A DNA stretch of 19,717 nucleotides, from positions 1 through 19,717 of the forward strand of contig ONSE01000007.1 in assembly GCA_900320415.1 (NCBI GenBank), given 5' to 3'. The notes beneath the pieces are model-generated. The model did not search any database. It was given only the letters and a program-made list of their open reading frames with translations, and was not told the DNA's origin. The DNA comes from an uncultured Eubacteriales bacterium. GTDB taxonomy: Bacteria; Bacillota; Clostridia; Oscillospirales; Acutalibacteraceae. Made by a program: the position numbers and the translations under genes. This document shows positions 1 to 6,566 of the stretch, piece after piece (positions within the stretch are counted from its first letter, which is position 1; each line of letters opens with the position of its first letter).

Positions 1-776
1 GTGCTGTCCGCGCTGATTTCAATGTCCACGTATATTTTGTTGCCGAACACGCGTGTGCGCAGCAGGTCGATGTTCATCACGCCGTCCACTGCGGCGGCGC
101 ATTCCCGCATTTGCTTTTCCAGCTCCCCGTCGCAGGAATGGTCAACCATTCTGTCAACCGCGTCCTTTGAGATGTCAAAGGCGACCTTGAAGATGAACAG
201 ACAGATCACGATGCTGGCAATCGGCTCGAGGATCGGCAGCCCGAACTGGGCGCCGCAGATACCGATCAGTGCGCCGACAGACGAGAGCGCGTCGCTCCTG
301 TGATGCCACGCCTCCGCCGCGAGGGCGGTGGACTCAATGCGGTTCGCGTTGATTTTGGTGTACCAGAACATCGCCTCCTTGACAACGATGGAGGTGATCG
401 CGGCGATCATCGCGAGCTGTCCCTTGATTTCCAGCTCACGGTACTCGCCCGAGAGGATTTTTTGGAGAGCGCTGATGCCGATGGTCCCGCCCGTCAGGAA
501 CAGGGCGGCGGCGAGGATCAGCGCCGCGACGCATTCGAACCGCTCGTGCCCGTAGGGATGATTGGAGTCGGACTCCTTGGTGGAAAAGCGGACGCCGATA
601 ATGACGATCAGCCCGCCGAAAACGTCCGACGCGGAATGTACGGCGTCGCTCGTCATCGCGCCTGAATTTGCGGCGATGCCCGCGATAAATTTGAATGTTG
701 TCAGCAGGATGTTCCCGATCATGCCCACGACGGAGACTCTGACGGCAACCTTTTTCGCTTCGTTGCTATCCGACAT
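1..776 (-). CDS. Cation diffusion facilitator (CDF) metal exporter, 3' end cut by window edge
   Basis: CDF transporters export divalent metals (Zn, Co, Ni, Fe, Mn) from the cytoplasm by proton antiport. Translating the minus strand from ATG at 776-774 gives 258 open codons to the edge, so the C-terminus is missing. Visible are several membrane segments, the family pattern around H47-x3-D51 in the second segment, H158-x3-D162 in the fifth, and the start of the cytoplasmic metal-binding domain (about 205 onward, including a VDHS stretch). The HD/HD pairing is commonly linked to zinc, but metal choice cannot be read safely from sequence. The start is supported by GGAAGG just upstream on the minus strand. 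The leader holds a sigma-A promoter and a NiCo-type riboswitch, which argues for Co/Ni or Fe(II) detoxification. Family certain; substrate uncertain. Confidence 0.93.
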   Translation of the reverse strand, partial: MSDSNEAKKVAVRVSVVGMIGNILLTTFKFIAGIAANSGAMTSDAVHSASDVFGGLIVIIGVRFSTKESDSNHPYGHERFECVAALILAAALFLTGGTIGISALQKILSGEYRELEIKGQLAMIAAITSIVVKEAMFWYTKINANRIESTALAAEAWHHRSDALSSVGALIGICGAQFGLPILEPIASIVICLFIFKVAFDISKDAVDRMVDHSCDGELEKQMRECAAAVDGVMNIDLLRTRVFGNKIYVDIEISADS

Positions 777-859
777 ATGCTTCACCTTCCGGTATCAGTG
801 TAGTTTTCGTATCATTCTATGGTATGCGGCAGCCTGCCGTTCCATAACGGCGCGTCCGC

Positions 860-893
860 AAAAAAGCGCGGAACAGTAGTTTGGTACTGTCCC
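860..893 (-). terminator. Riboswitch-controlled intrinsic terminator in the CDF leader
   Basis: Read on the minus strand, GGGACAGTA (893-885) pairs with TACTGTTCC (878-870) in nine base pairs including one G-U, with a 6-nt loop. GCGC and a run of six T (865-860) follow. The first arm includes the CAGT that closes helix P1 of the upstream aptamer, so the aptamer and terminator cannot both form completely. This is the expected arrangement for ligand-induced antitermination, in which bound metal holds P1 and allows CDF expression. Confidence 0.85.
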
Positions 894-952
894 GCGGGAA
901 ATCCACTGTCATTGCGACCCGACTCCAAGCGATTGCTTTGGTCTGCTCAGTT
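860..952 (-). ncRNA. NiCo (czcD) riboswitch: metal-sensing aptamer plus expression platform
   Basis: The minus-strand RNA begins ACTGAGCAG (951-943). A hairpin follows with arms CCAA-GC and GC-TTGG (one bulged A) and loop AATC (941-925). Next come AGTCGGG, a short third helix, a fourth GTGG/CCGC helix, and finally GCGGGACAGT. From memory, the GAGCAG, (A/C)G(C/T)CGGG and GGGACAGT blocks, in this order around a four-way junction, are hallmarks of the NiCo riboswitch found upstream of czcD-like CDF exporters. P1 is ACTG (951-948) with CAGT (889-886). The CDF gene lies directly downstream, as expected for the class. Cobalt and nickel are the first described ligands; later work reported Fe(II) sensing. 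Identification is by eye, without a covariance-model score. Confidence 0.83.
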
Positions 953-958
953 TTGGCT

Positions 959-987
959 ATTATATCACGCGCCGGGCGCAATGTCAA
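959..987 (-). promoter_or_regulatory. Sigma-A promoter of the CDF exporter
   Basis: Read on the minus strand, TTGACA (987-982) is followed by a 17-bp spacer and TATAAT (964-959), a full consensus match. The expected transcription start, near 952, falls on the first bases of the riboswitch, giving a leader of about 175 nt. Confidence 0.92.
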
Positions 988-992
988 CGTTC

Positions 993-1021
993 GCAGAGGC
1001 TCACTTTTTTAAGCGGAGGCT
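993..1021. repeat. Tandem 9-bp direct repeat between divergent promoters
   Basis: GCAGAGGCT (993-1001) and GCGGAGGCT (1013-1021) differ by one base and are 20 bp apart start to start, roughly two helical turns. They sit between the divergent -35 boxes, separated by a T-rich run. They may be a same-face binding site for a regulator, but two imperfect copies could occur by chance. Confidence 0.35.
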
Positions 1022-1039
1022 AACCGCGGCGCGTTCGTC

Positions 1040-1068
1040 TTGACACCCGCGGTCCTGTGACTTATAAT
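1040..1068 (+). promoter_or_regulatory. Sigma-A promoter of the cohesin-like gene
   Basis: TTGACA (1040-1045), a 17-bp spacer and TATAAT (1063-1068) match the consensus fully. The start of transcription should fall near 1075, about 30 nt before the ATG at 1106. It diverges from the CDF promoter, with 52 bp between the two -35 boxes. Confidence 0.9.
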
Positions 1069-1105
1069 GAAAACAGGATTGTATGGATGAAAGGGCGCGG
1101 TAACT

Positions 1106-1918
1106 ATGCGTACGGAAAGGTCTGCGGGGCGGTGTTGTTTTCAGATTGCTTCATCACTGTGGTGTGCCGTTGTTTTTCTGGGAGTCTTTTCCTGCTTTTC
1201 CGCAAGCGCCTCTGCGGTTTCGTTTGAATCCGCGGGCGCTGAGGCGGCTGTCGGCAAAACGGCGGCGGTAGAGGTCAGAATGAACACCGACGGCGCGCTG
1301 TCAGCCGCGCTTTTTACGTTTTACTATGACGCGGCTGTGGCGGAGTTCCGTGAGGCAAAGGCGGAGCATCCCTCCGAGATCGTGACAAGCGCGTCGGAAG
1401 GATGCGTGAAAATATCCTTTCTCAACGCGGACGGAGCGGCGGGGGACACGGTTTTGTTCACCCTCAGCTTCCGCGGCAGGGCGCAGGGGGACGGCTGCCT
1501 TGCTTATGAGGTGCGCGGTTGTGTGGACAGTCAGGCGGGAGAGATGACTGTCGGCGCTGTGAACGCGGGCGTGCTGTGCTTTTCGGAAGAAGAGGGCGCC
1601 GCTTCTCCGTCCCCGGCAAAGGCGACGGCTCCGGTAGGTGCGGCGAAGTCGGTTCGCGCCGCGAAAAATCCGACAGAAGCACGGGGAACAACGGCTGCGG
1701 CGGACGTCGTTCCCGGAAATGACGGAATGCTTGCGAAGGCAAGAGAAAACAGATCAGACAACAAAATGATATCAGCCGCTATTGTGATTTGTCTGTCATC
1801 GGCGGCTGCGGCATCGGTGATCCTGTTCCTGCTGCGGCGTATGTTTTTGCGAAAGGGCGGTAAAAAAACGCGGTCAAGCGGCGCGGATGGTGAAAATACT
1901 GTTAATAATATTGAATAA
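1106..1918 (+). CDS. Membrane-anchored secreted protein with a cohesin-like domain
   Basis: This 270-residue protein has a long signal peptide (hydrophobic core about 14-34, probable cleavage after ASA at 37). A beta-rich domain spans about 39-159, then an Ala/Pro/Thr-rich linker about 160-219, one membrane helix about 221-243, and a basic tail, so the folded domain should face outward. The domain shows the order typical of cohesin-like folds: VGKTAAVEV near the start, an F-x-F-YYD-x2-V-x-EF block (72-81), VKISFLNADG (101-110), GDTVLFTLSF (113-122) and a closing GAVNAGVLCF strand. Cohesins bind dockerin-bearing partners, but no dockerin is in this window, so the partner is unknown. It is somewhat short for a classical cohesin and could be a related carbohydrate-associated beta-sandwich. 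ATG 1106 follows a weak AAGGG. It has its own consensus promoter and no clear terminator after it. Confidence 0.72.
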   Translation: MRTERSAGRCCFQIASSLWCAVVFLGVFSCFSASASAVSFESAGAEAAVGKTAAVEVRMNTDGALSAALFTFYYDAAVAEFREAKAEHPSEIVTSASEGCVKISFLNADGAAGDTVLFTLSFRGRAQGDGCLAYEVRGCVDSQAGEMTVGAVNAGVLCFSEEEGAASPSPAKATAPVGAAKSVRAAKNPTEARGTTAAADVVPGNDGMLAKARENRSDNKMISAAIVICLSSAAAASVILFLLRRMFLRKGGKKTRSSGADGENTVNNIE

Positions 1919-1932
1919 ATTATCATTATCGC

Positions 1933-1961
1933 TTGATTTTTGATTAAAATTCTGCTATATT
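1933..1961 (+). promoter_or_regulatory. Sigma-A promoter of the amino acid ABC operon
   Basis: TTGATT (1933-1938), a 17-bp spacer and TATATT (1956-1961) lie in an AT-rich stretch unlike the surrounding coding DNA. The first gene begins 45 bp later behind a strong AGGGGA site (1992-1997). Confidence 0.75.
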
Positions 1962-2005
1962 AGTATCTGCGATATTTTTATAGTAATAAAAAGGGGACAA
2001 AAAAG

Positions 2006-2779
2006 ATGAAAAAGATTTTATCGGCAATTCTTGCGGGCGCAATGCTCTGCACATCCGCACTGATGTTTTCCGCCTGCGGCGGCAACGCGAGCAGTACGGC
2101 GGACAGCTCCAAGACAGAGGACGCCAAGGTGCTTCACATGGCTACCAACGCCGCGTTTGAGCCTTATGAGTACGTAGAGTCAAACGAGGTCGTCGGCATC
2201 GACGCGGAGATTGCCAAGGCGATTTGCGACAAGCTGGGCTACCAGCTCCAGATCGACGACATGGAGTTTGACGCCATCATCACCGCCGTGACCACAGGCA
2301 AGGCGGACTTCGGCATGGCGGGCATGACCATCACCGACGAGAGAAAGCAGTCCGTTGACTTCACCGATCCCTACACCAACGCGGTGCAGGTCATTATCGT
2401 CAACGAGGAGGACAGCAAGGTAGCGAGCAAGGCAGACCTTGAGGGCAAGGCGATCGGCGTACAGCTCGGCACCACGGGCGACCTCTATGTATCCGACGTC
2501 AACGACGCGAAGGTTGAGCGCTTCAGCAAGGGAGCCGATGCGGTTCTCGCGCTGACCCAGGGCAAGGTAGACGCGGTAGTCATCGACAACCAGCCGGCAA
2601 AGGCGTTTGTCGCGCAGAACCCCGGCATCAAGATCCTTGAGGAGGATTTTGCGAACGAGGAATACGCGATCTGTCTGGCTAAGGGCAACGAGCTGACCGC
2701 GAAGTTCAACACCGCTCTCAAGGAGCTCAAGGACGACGGAACCGTTGACAGCATCATCAAGAAGTACATCAAGGAATAA
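2006..2779 (+). CDS. Polar amino acid ABC transporter, substrate-binding lipoprotein
   Basis: This 257-residue extracytoplasmic receptor captures an amino acid and delivers it to the permease encoded next door. A lysine-led signal peptide ends in FSAC with the lipid-accepting cysteine at 24 (Phe at -3 is not the usual Leu). A Gly/Ser-rich spacer and a family 3 periplasmic-binding fold follow. Visible family marks are ATNAAFEPYEY, GIDAEIAKAICDKLG, the GMTITDERKQSVDFTDPY block, whose Arg is expected to bind the ligand carboxylate, and VIDNQPAKAFV, whose Asp usually contacts the ligand amino group. The length fits the family. The ligand cannot be fixed from sequence; cystine, glutamine and basic amino acids are all possible. 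It is first in a three-gene operon and is followed by a hairpin that likely makes it more abundant than the membrane parts. Confidence 0.94.
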   Translation: MKKILSAILAGAMLCTSALMFSACGGNASSTADSSKTEDAKVLHMATNAAFEPYEYVESNEVVGIDAEIAKAICDKLGYQLQIDDMEFDAIITAVTTGKADFGMAGMTITDERKQSVDFTDPYTNAVQVIIVNEEDSKVASKADLEGKAIGVQLGTTGDLYVSDVNDAKVERFSKGADAVLALTQGKVDAVVIDNQPAKAFVAQNPGIKILEEDFANEEYAICLAKGNELTAKFNTALKELKDDGTVDSIIKKYIKE

Positions 2780-2797
2780 TCACCGCTGAAAACCGAT

Positions 2798-2831
2798 ACG
2801 GGCAGGTCTTAGTGCCTGCCCGTTTGTTCTG
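2798..2831 (+). terminator. Intra-operon hairpin / partial terminator after the receptor gene
   Basis: ACGGGCAGG (2798-2806) and CCTGCCCGT (2815-2823) form a perfect 9-bp stem with an 8-nt loop, followed by the moderately T-rich TTTGTTCT. It sits between the lipoprotein gene and the permease gene. It may stop part of transcription or protect the upstream mRNA from 3' decay; both would favour excess receptor. Confidence 0.7.
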
Positions 2832-2847
2832 AATAAGGATAATATCT

Positions 2848-3576
2848 ATGGATTTTTTTGAAAGTATAGCCCAGAGCTTTACCAAAACCTTCATCACCGA
2901 CGACCGCTGGCAGCAGCTTCTCAGCGGTTTGGGCGTGACGATTCTCATTACGCTTGTCGCCGCCGCCATCGGCGTCGTGCTCGGCTTTCTGATCGCCATG
3001 GTGCGCTCTACCTACGATATGCAGCTCGCGGGCAAAAAATGCCGCTCGCCCAGGGATGTCGTTCTCAAGATCCTCAACGCGGTCTGCAACGTCTATATCA
3101 CCGTCATCCGCGGCACGCCTGTCGTCATTCAGCTGATGATCATGTATTTCATCGTGTTCGCCAGCTCCCGCGAGGGTATTGTGGCGGCGTTCCTTTCCTT
3201 CGGCATGAACTCCGCGGCGTATGTGGCGGAGATCGTGCGCTCGGGAATCATGTCCATCGACAAGGGACAGTTTGAGGCGAGCCGCTCGCTCGGCTTCAAC
3301 TACAGGAGCACCATGTTCCATATCATCATGCCGCAGGCGTTCAAGAATATTCTTCCCGCCCTCGGCAACGAGTTCATCGTGCTTGTCAAGGAGACCTCCG
3401 TCGCGGGCTACGTTGCTTTGCAGGATCTGACCTACGTCGGCAACCTCATCCGCTCGCGTACCTACGAGGCGTTCTTCCCGCTGATTACGGTCGCGCTCAT
3501 TTATCTGATCATCGTACTGATTCTGTCATTCCTGCTCAAGAAGCTCGAAAGGAGGCTGCGCAACAGTGACCACTGA
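2848..3576 (+). CDS. Polar amino acid ABC transporter, permease
   Basis: This 242-residue integral membrane subunit forms the translocation path for the amino acid delivered by the upstream lipoprotein. The N-terminus is amphipathic. The first membrane segment, about 26-52, carries the GLGVTILITL pattern of the HisM/GlnP family, followed by the RGTPVVIQL motif, further segments, and a long final helix before a basic C-terminus. The cytoplasmic EAA loop that contacts the ATPase is seen at F142-EASRSLGFNYRSTM, followed by MPQAFKNILPALGNEF. The start is supported by AAGGAT (2835-2840). The 3' end overlaps the ATPase gene by 11 bases, indicating translational coupling. Only one permease gene is present, so the transporter probably uses a homodimer. 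Confidence 0.94.
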   Translation: MDFFESIAQSFTKTFITDDRWQQLLSGLGVTILITLVAAAIGVVLGFLIAMVRSTYDMQLAGKKCRSPRDVVLKILNAVCNVYITVIRGTPVVIQLMIMYFIVFASSREGIVAAFLSFGMNSAAYVAEIVRSGIMSIDKGQFEASRSLGFNYRSTMFHIIMPQAFKNILPALGNEFIVLVKETSVAGYVALQDLTYVGNLIRSRTYEAFFPLITVALIYLIIVLILSFLLKKLERRLRNSDH

Positions 3577-4306
3577 TAACGTATTGATCAAGGTTGAAAA
3601 CCTTTGCAAAAGCTTTGACGACGTGGAGGTGCTCAAGGGCATCAACGCCGAGATCGACAAGGGCGACGTGATGGTCGTCATCGGCGCGTCAGGCTCGGGA
3701 AAATCGACCTTCCTGCGCTGCCTCAACCTGCTCGAGGAGCCGACCTCGGGAACGATCTCCTTTGAGGGTGTGGACATCACCGACGAGTCGGTGGATATCA
3801 ACATCCACCGCCAGAAAATGGGAATGGTGTTCCAGCAGTTCAATCTTTTTCCGCACATGACGGTGCTGCGCAACCTGACGCTCGGCCCCACCAAGCTGCT
3901 CAGGCAGAGCAGGGCGGAGGCGGAGGCGAACGCGATGAAGCTCCTTGAAAGAGTGGGACTCGCGGACAGGGCGAACGCCTATCCCTCCCAGCTTTCCGGC
4001 GGACAGAAGCAGCGTATCGCCATCGTCAGGGCGCTCGCGATGAACCCCGACGTCATGCTCTTTGACGAGCCCACATCGGCGCTGGATCCCGAGATGGTCG
4101 GCGAGGTGCTCGAGGTCATGAAGCAGCTCGCGCGCGACGGCATGACCATGGTGGTCGTCACCCACGAGATGGGCTTTGCGCGGGAGGTCGGCACCGACAT
4201 TGTTTTTGTGGACGAGGGCGTCATTGTGGAGCAGGGCTCCCCCGAGGAATTTTTCGGCAATCCCAAGTCTCCCCGCCTGAGAGAGTTCCTCTCCAAGGTG
4301 CTGTAA
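3566..4306 (+). CDS. Polar amino acid ABC transporter, ATP-binding subunit
   Basis: This 246-residue cytoplasmic ATPase powers amino acid import. Every expected motif is present: Walker A GASGSGKST at 40-48, Q-loop in MVFQQFNLFPHMTV, ABC signature LSGGQKQRIAIVRAL, Walker B VMLFDEPTSALDPE with its catalytic Glu, and the H-loop in VVVTHEMGFA. The length and the C-terminal EQGSPEEFFGNP block match the GlnQ/HisP-like group. The start is GTG at 3566, with GGAGG (3551-3555) inside the end of the permease gene; the two frames overlap by 11 bases. It closes the operon and is followed by a strong terminator. Confidence 0.96.
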   Translation: MTTDNVLIKVENLCKSFDDVEVLKGINAEIDKGDVMVVIGASGSGKSTFLRCLNLLEEPTSGTISFEGVDITDESVDINIHRQKMGMVFQQFNLFPHMTVLRNLTLGPTKLLRQSRAEAEANAMKLLERVGLADRANAYPSQLSGGQKQRIAIVRALAMNPDVMLFDEPTSALDPEMVGEVLEVMKQLARDGMTMVVVTHEMGFAREVGTDIVFVDEGVIVEQGSPEEFFGNPKSPRLREFLSKVL

Positions 4307-4328
4307 TTCCATATCAGAAAAATAAACC

Positions 4329-4367
4329 GCGGACGCGGCCGATTCACCTCGGCAGGCGTCCGCTTTT
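4329..4367 (+). terminator. Rho-independent terminator of the ABC operon
   Basis: GCGGACGC (4329-4336) pairs perfectly with GCGTCCGC (4356-4363). Inside it an extra GCCGA/TCGGC stem forms, and TTTT then TGTGTTT follows. It separates the importer from the pyrH promoter. Confidence 0.88.
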
Positions 4368-4423
4368 GTGTTTGCGCGGTCTGTGAATTTTTGGTGAAAT
4401 CCCGAAATATTTGGTCTTTTAAC

Positions 4424-4452
4424 TTTACATCATTTCCAAGATATAGTATAAT
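4424..4452 (+). promoter_or_regulatory. Sigma-A promoter of the pyrH-frr-uppS housekeeping operon
   Basis: TTTACA (4424-4429), a 17-bp spacer and TATAAT (4447-4452) give a near-consensus promoter. Transcription should start near 4459, about 27 nt before the chosen pyrH start. No other clear promoter or strong terminator was found until after the AI-2E gene, so much of the 12-kb run may be read from here. Confidence 0.87.
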
Positions 4453-4472
4453 GAACATGACTATAAATGTAT

Positions 4473-4478
4473 GAGGAG
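4473..4478 (+). promoter_or_regulatory. Ribosome binding site that decides the pyrH start
   Basis: GAGGAG lies 7 nt before ATG 4486. An in-frame ATG at 4471 overlaps this site and has no site of its own; starting there would only add MRRSV. Confidence 0.8.
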
Positions 4479-4485
4479 AAGTGTT

Positions 4486-5196
4486 ATGAAACCGAAATAT
4501 AAGAGAATTCTTTTAAAACTTTCAGGCGAATCCCTTGCCGGCGATGACAAGCACGGCATCAACTTTGACACAGTTCTCAAGATCTGCGAGCCCATCAGAA
4601 AATGCAACGAAAAGGGCGTGCAGATCGGCATCGTTGTCGGCGGCGGCAACTTCTGGAGAGGAAGAAGCTCCGGCGAGATGGACAGACCCAGAGCCGACCA
4701 CATGGGAATGCTCGCCACCGCTATCAACGCGCTGGGCGTCTGTGACGCGCTCGAGCAGCTCGGCGTGCCCTGCAGGGTGCAGACCGCCATCTCCATGCCC
4801 CAGGTAGCGGAGCCCTACATCCGCAACAAGGCGATCCGTCACCTTGAAAAGGGCAGGGTCGTCATCTTCGGCTGCGGCACGGGCAACCCCTTTTTCAGCA
4901 CCGACACCGCCGCCTCACTGAGAGCCGCCGAGATCGAGGCGGACATCATCTTCAAGGCGACGATGGTGGACGGCGTTTATGACTCCGACCCCAAGCTGAA
5001 CCCCGAAGCCAAGAAATTCGACACCATCTCCTATCACGAGGTGCTCAACAAGGACCTCAACGTGATGGACAGCACCGCGTCCGCCCTCTGTAAGGACAAC
5101 AACATTCCGATCCTTGTGTTCAGCATTGACGATCCCGAAAACATCTACAGGGCGGTATGCGGCGAGACCGTCGGCACGGTCGTTTCCAACGATTAA
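4486..5196 (+). CDS. pyrH: UMP kinase
   Basis: UMP kinase phosphorylates UMP to UDP with ATP in pyrimidine nucleotide synthesis. It belongs to the amino acid kinase fold and is a hexamer regulated by GTP and UTP in bacteria. The 236-residue product begins MKPKYKRILLKLSGESLAG, the family's nucleotide-binding start, followed by GIVVGGGNFWRG, the RADHMGMLATAINAL helix, GTGNPFFSTDTAASLRA with the catalytic Asp region, and KATMVDGVYDSDP. Length is typical. ATG 4486 was preferred over 4471 because it matches the family start and has GAGGAG 7 nt upstream. pyrH-frr is a classic bacterial pair, but here an amino acid importer replaces the usual upstream rpsB-tsf, and the gene has its own promoter. Confidence 0.97.
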   Translation: MKPKYKRILLKLSGESLAGDDKHGINFDTVLKICEPIRKCNEKGVQIGIVVGGGNFWRGRSSGEMDRPRADHMGMLATAINALGVCDALEQLGVPCRVQTAISMPQVAEPYIRNKAIRHLEKGRVVIFGCGTGNPFFSTDTAASLRAAEIEADIIFKATMVDGVYDSDPKLNPEAKKFDTISYHEVLNKDLNVMDSTASALCKDNNIPILVFSIDDPENIYRAVCGETVGTVVSND

Positions 5197-5238
5197 TGAT
5201 TTTAAATCGATCAACATACAATTTTAGGAGGAATTAAC

Positions 5239-5793
5239 ATGAAAGAACAGCTCAAAAAGGCAGAGGAGAGAATGAACAGACGCATCGATCACCTCTGCAA
5301 GGAATATTCCGAGATCAGAGCGGGCAGAGCGAACCCCGCCGTGCTCGACAAGGTGAAGGTGGACTACTACGGCGCGCCGACTCCCGTCAACCAGCTTGCG
5401 GCGGTTTCCGTGACAGAGGCGAGGACCCTGACCATCCAGCCCTGGGACGCTTCCATTCTCAAGCAGATCGAGAAGGCGATCCAGAAGTCGGATATCGGCA
5501 TCAACCCCAACAATGACGGCAAGGTCATCCGTCTGCAGTTCCCGCCGCTCACCGAGGACAGACGTAAGGAAATCGTCAAGGACGTGCAGAAGCTCGCCGA
5601 GGAGACCAAGGTGCAGATCCGCAACGTCAGACGCGAGACCATCGAAAAGCTCAAGGCGATGAAGAAGTCGGGCGAGCTGACCGAGGACGATCTCAAGCTG
5701 GGCGAGAAAAAGGTCCAGGATCTGACCGACAAGTATACCAAGAAGGCGGACAGCATTTCCGCTGACAAGCAGAAGGAAATTTTGGAGCTGTAA
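5239..5793 (+). CDS. frr: Ribosome recycling factor
   Basis: The factor acts with EF-G to split post-termination ribosomes and free them for a new round of translation. The 184-residue product has the family length and its three-helix coiled-coil plan, interrupted by a small beta domain (about 31-104). Motifs include EIRAGRANPAVLDKVKVDYYGAPTPVNQLA, LTIQPWD and the NVRRETIEKLKAMKK helix. The start has a near-ideal AGGAGG (5226-5231). It lies 42 bases after pyrH with no terminator between, and its stop codon is one base from the uppS start. Confidence 0.97.
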   Translation: MKEQLKKAEERMNRRIDHLCKEYSEIRAGRANPAVLDKVKVDYYGAPTPVNQLAAVSVTEARTLTIQPWDASILKQIEKAIQKSDIGINPNNDGKVIRLQFPPLTEDRRKEIVKDVQKLAEETKVQIRNVRRETIEKLKAMKKSGELTEDDLKLGEKKVQDLTDKYTKKADSISADKQKEILEL

Positions 5794-5794
5794 T

Positions 5795-6538
5795 ATGGCG
5801 CTTTTCGGAAAGAAAACAAAGGAATCCGAAATCTCTGAGATCATGCTGCCCGCGCACGTCGGCATCATCATGGATGGCAACGGCAGGTGGGCGAAAAAAC
5901 GCGGTCTGCCGCGCAAGGCAGGACATACGGAAGGTGCTCGCACCTTCCGTAAAATCGCGCGCTACGCCTCGGAGGTCGGTATCAGATACCTCACCGTCTA
6001 CGCCTTTTCCACCGAGAACTGGCGCCGTCCCGAGGATGAGGTAGGCGCGCTGATGAAGCTGTTCAAGTCCTATCTGGAGGAGGCGATCCGCGACTTCAAG
6101 GACGACGATATCGTCGTGCGCTTTATCGGCGACAAGAGCGGTTTTTCGCCCGAGCTGCAGGAGCTGATGGACGAAAATGAGGAATGCTCGAAGGACAGGG
6201 ACGGCATGGTGCTCAACATCGCCATGAACTACGGCAGCCGCGACGAGATCGTCAGGGCTGTCAGAAACATCACCGCCGACGTGCAGTCCGGCAAAATCGG
6301 CGCCGACGCCATCAGCGAGCAGCTGATTTCGGATTATCTCTACACCGCCGGTCAGCCCGATCCCGACTTGATCATCCGTCCCAGCGGCGAGTACCGCATC
6401 TCAAACTTCATGCTCTGGCAGTCGGCTTACACCGAGTTTGTCATCATGAACAAGCTCTGGCCCGATTTTCAGAAATCGGACTTTGACGAGGCGCTGAAGA
6501 TCTATTCGCAGCGCAACCGGCGCTACGGCGGCGTATAA
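5795..6538 (+). CDS. uppS: Undecaprenyl diphosphate synthase (cis-prenyltransferase)
   Basis: This enzyme condenses farnesyl diphosphate with isopentenyl diphosphate units into the C55 carrier lipid for peptidoglycan and wall polymers. The 247-residue product shows HVGIIMDGNGRWA with catalytic D27, then KAGHTEGARTFRKI, YAFSTENWRRP, and the C-terminal substrate-binding block IIRPSGEYRISNFMLWQSAY. The block has Pro where many homologues have Thr (R-T-S/G-G-E). A short charged N-terminal extension precedes the core. ATG 5795 is used, with GGAG (5784-5787) inside the end of frr. Dxr and IspG, encoded just downstream, belong to the pathway that makes its C5 substrate. Confidence 0.97.
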   Translation: MALFGKKTKESEISEIMLPAHVGIIMDGNGRWAKKRGLPRKAGHTEGARTFRKIARYASEVGIRYLTVYAFSTENWRRPEDEVGALMKLFKSYLEEAIRDFKDDDIVVRFIGDKSGFSPELQELMDENEECSKDRDGMVLNIAMNYGSRDEIVRAVRNITADVQSGKIGADAISEQLISDYLYTAGQPDPDLIIRPSGEYRISNFMLWQSAYTEFVIMNKLWPDFQKSDFDEALKIYSQRNRRYGGV

Positions 6539-6566
6539 TTTTTTCTTTGCAGAGAGGAACACTTCT

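Noticed and set aside
1..879. Plus-strand open frames of 75-121 codons in the first 880 bases
   Set aside because: They lie across the minus-strand CDF gene, which has full family motifs and its own RBS and promoter; the plus-strand translations match nothing.
1919..2005. Terminator after the cohesin-like gene
   Set aside because: The gap is AT-rich with no GC stem; only a promoter is supported. Read-through into the ABC operon remains possible.
4471..4485. ATG at 4471 as the pyrH start
   Set aside because: It overlaps the GAGGAG that serves ATG 4486 and would add five residues not seen in the family.
5197..5238. Separate promoter for frr (TACAAT-like box)
   Set aside because: No acceptable -35 box lies 16-18 bp upstream and no terminator separates pyrH from frr.
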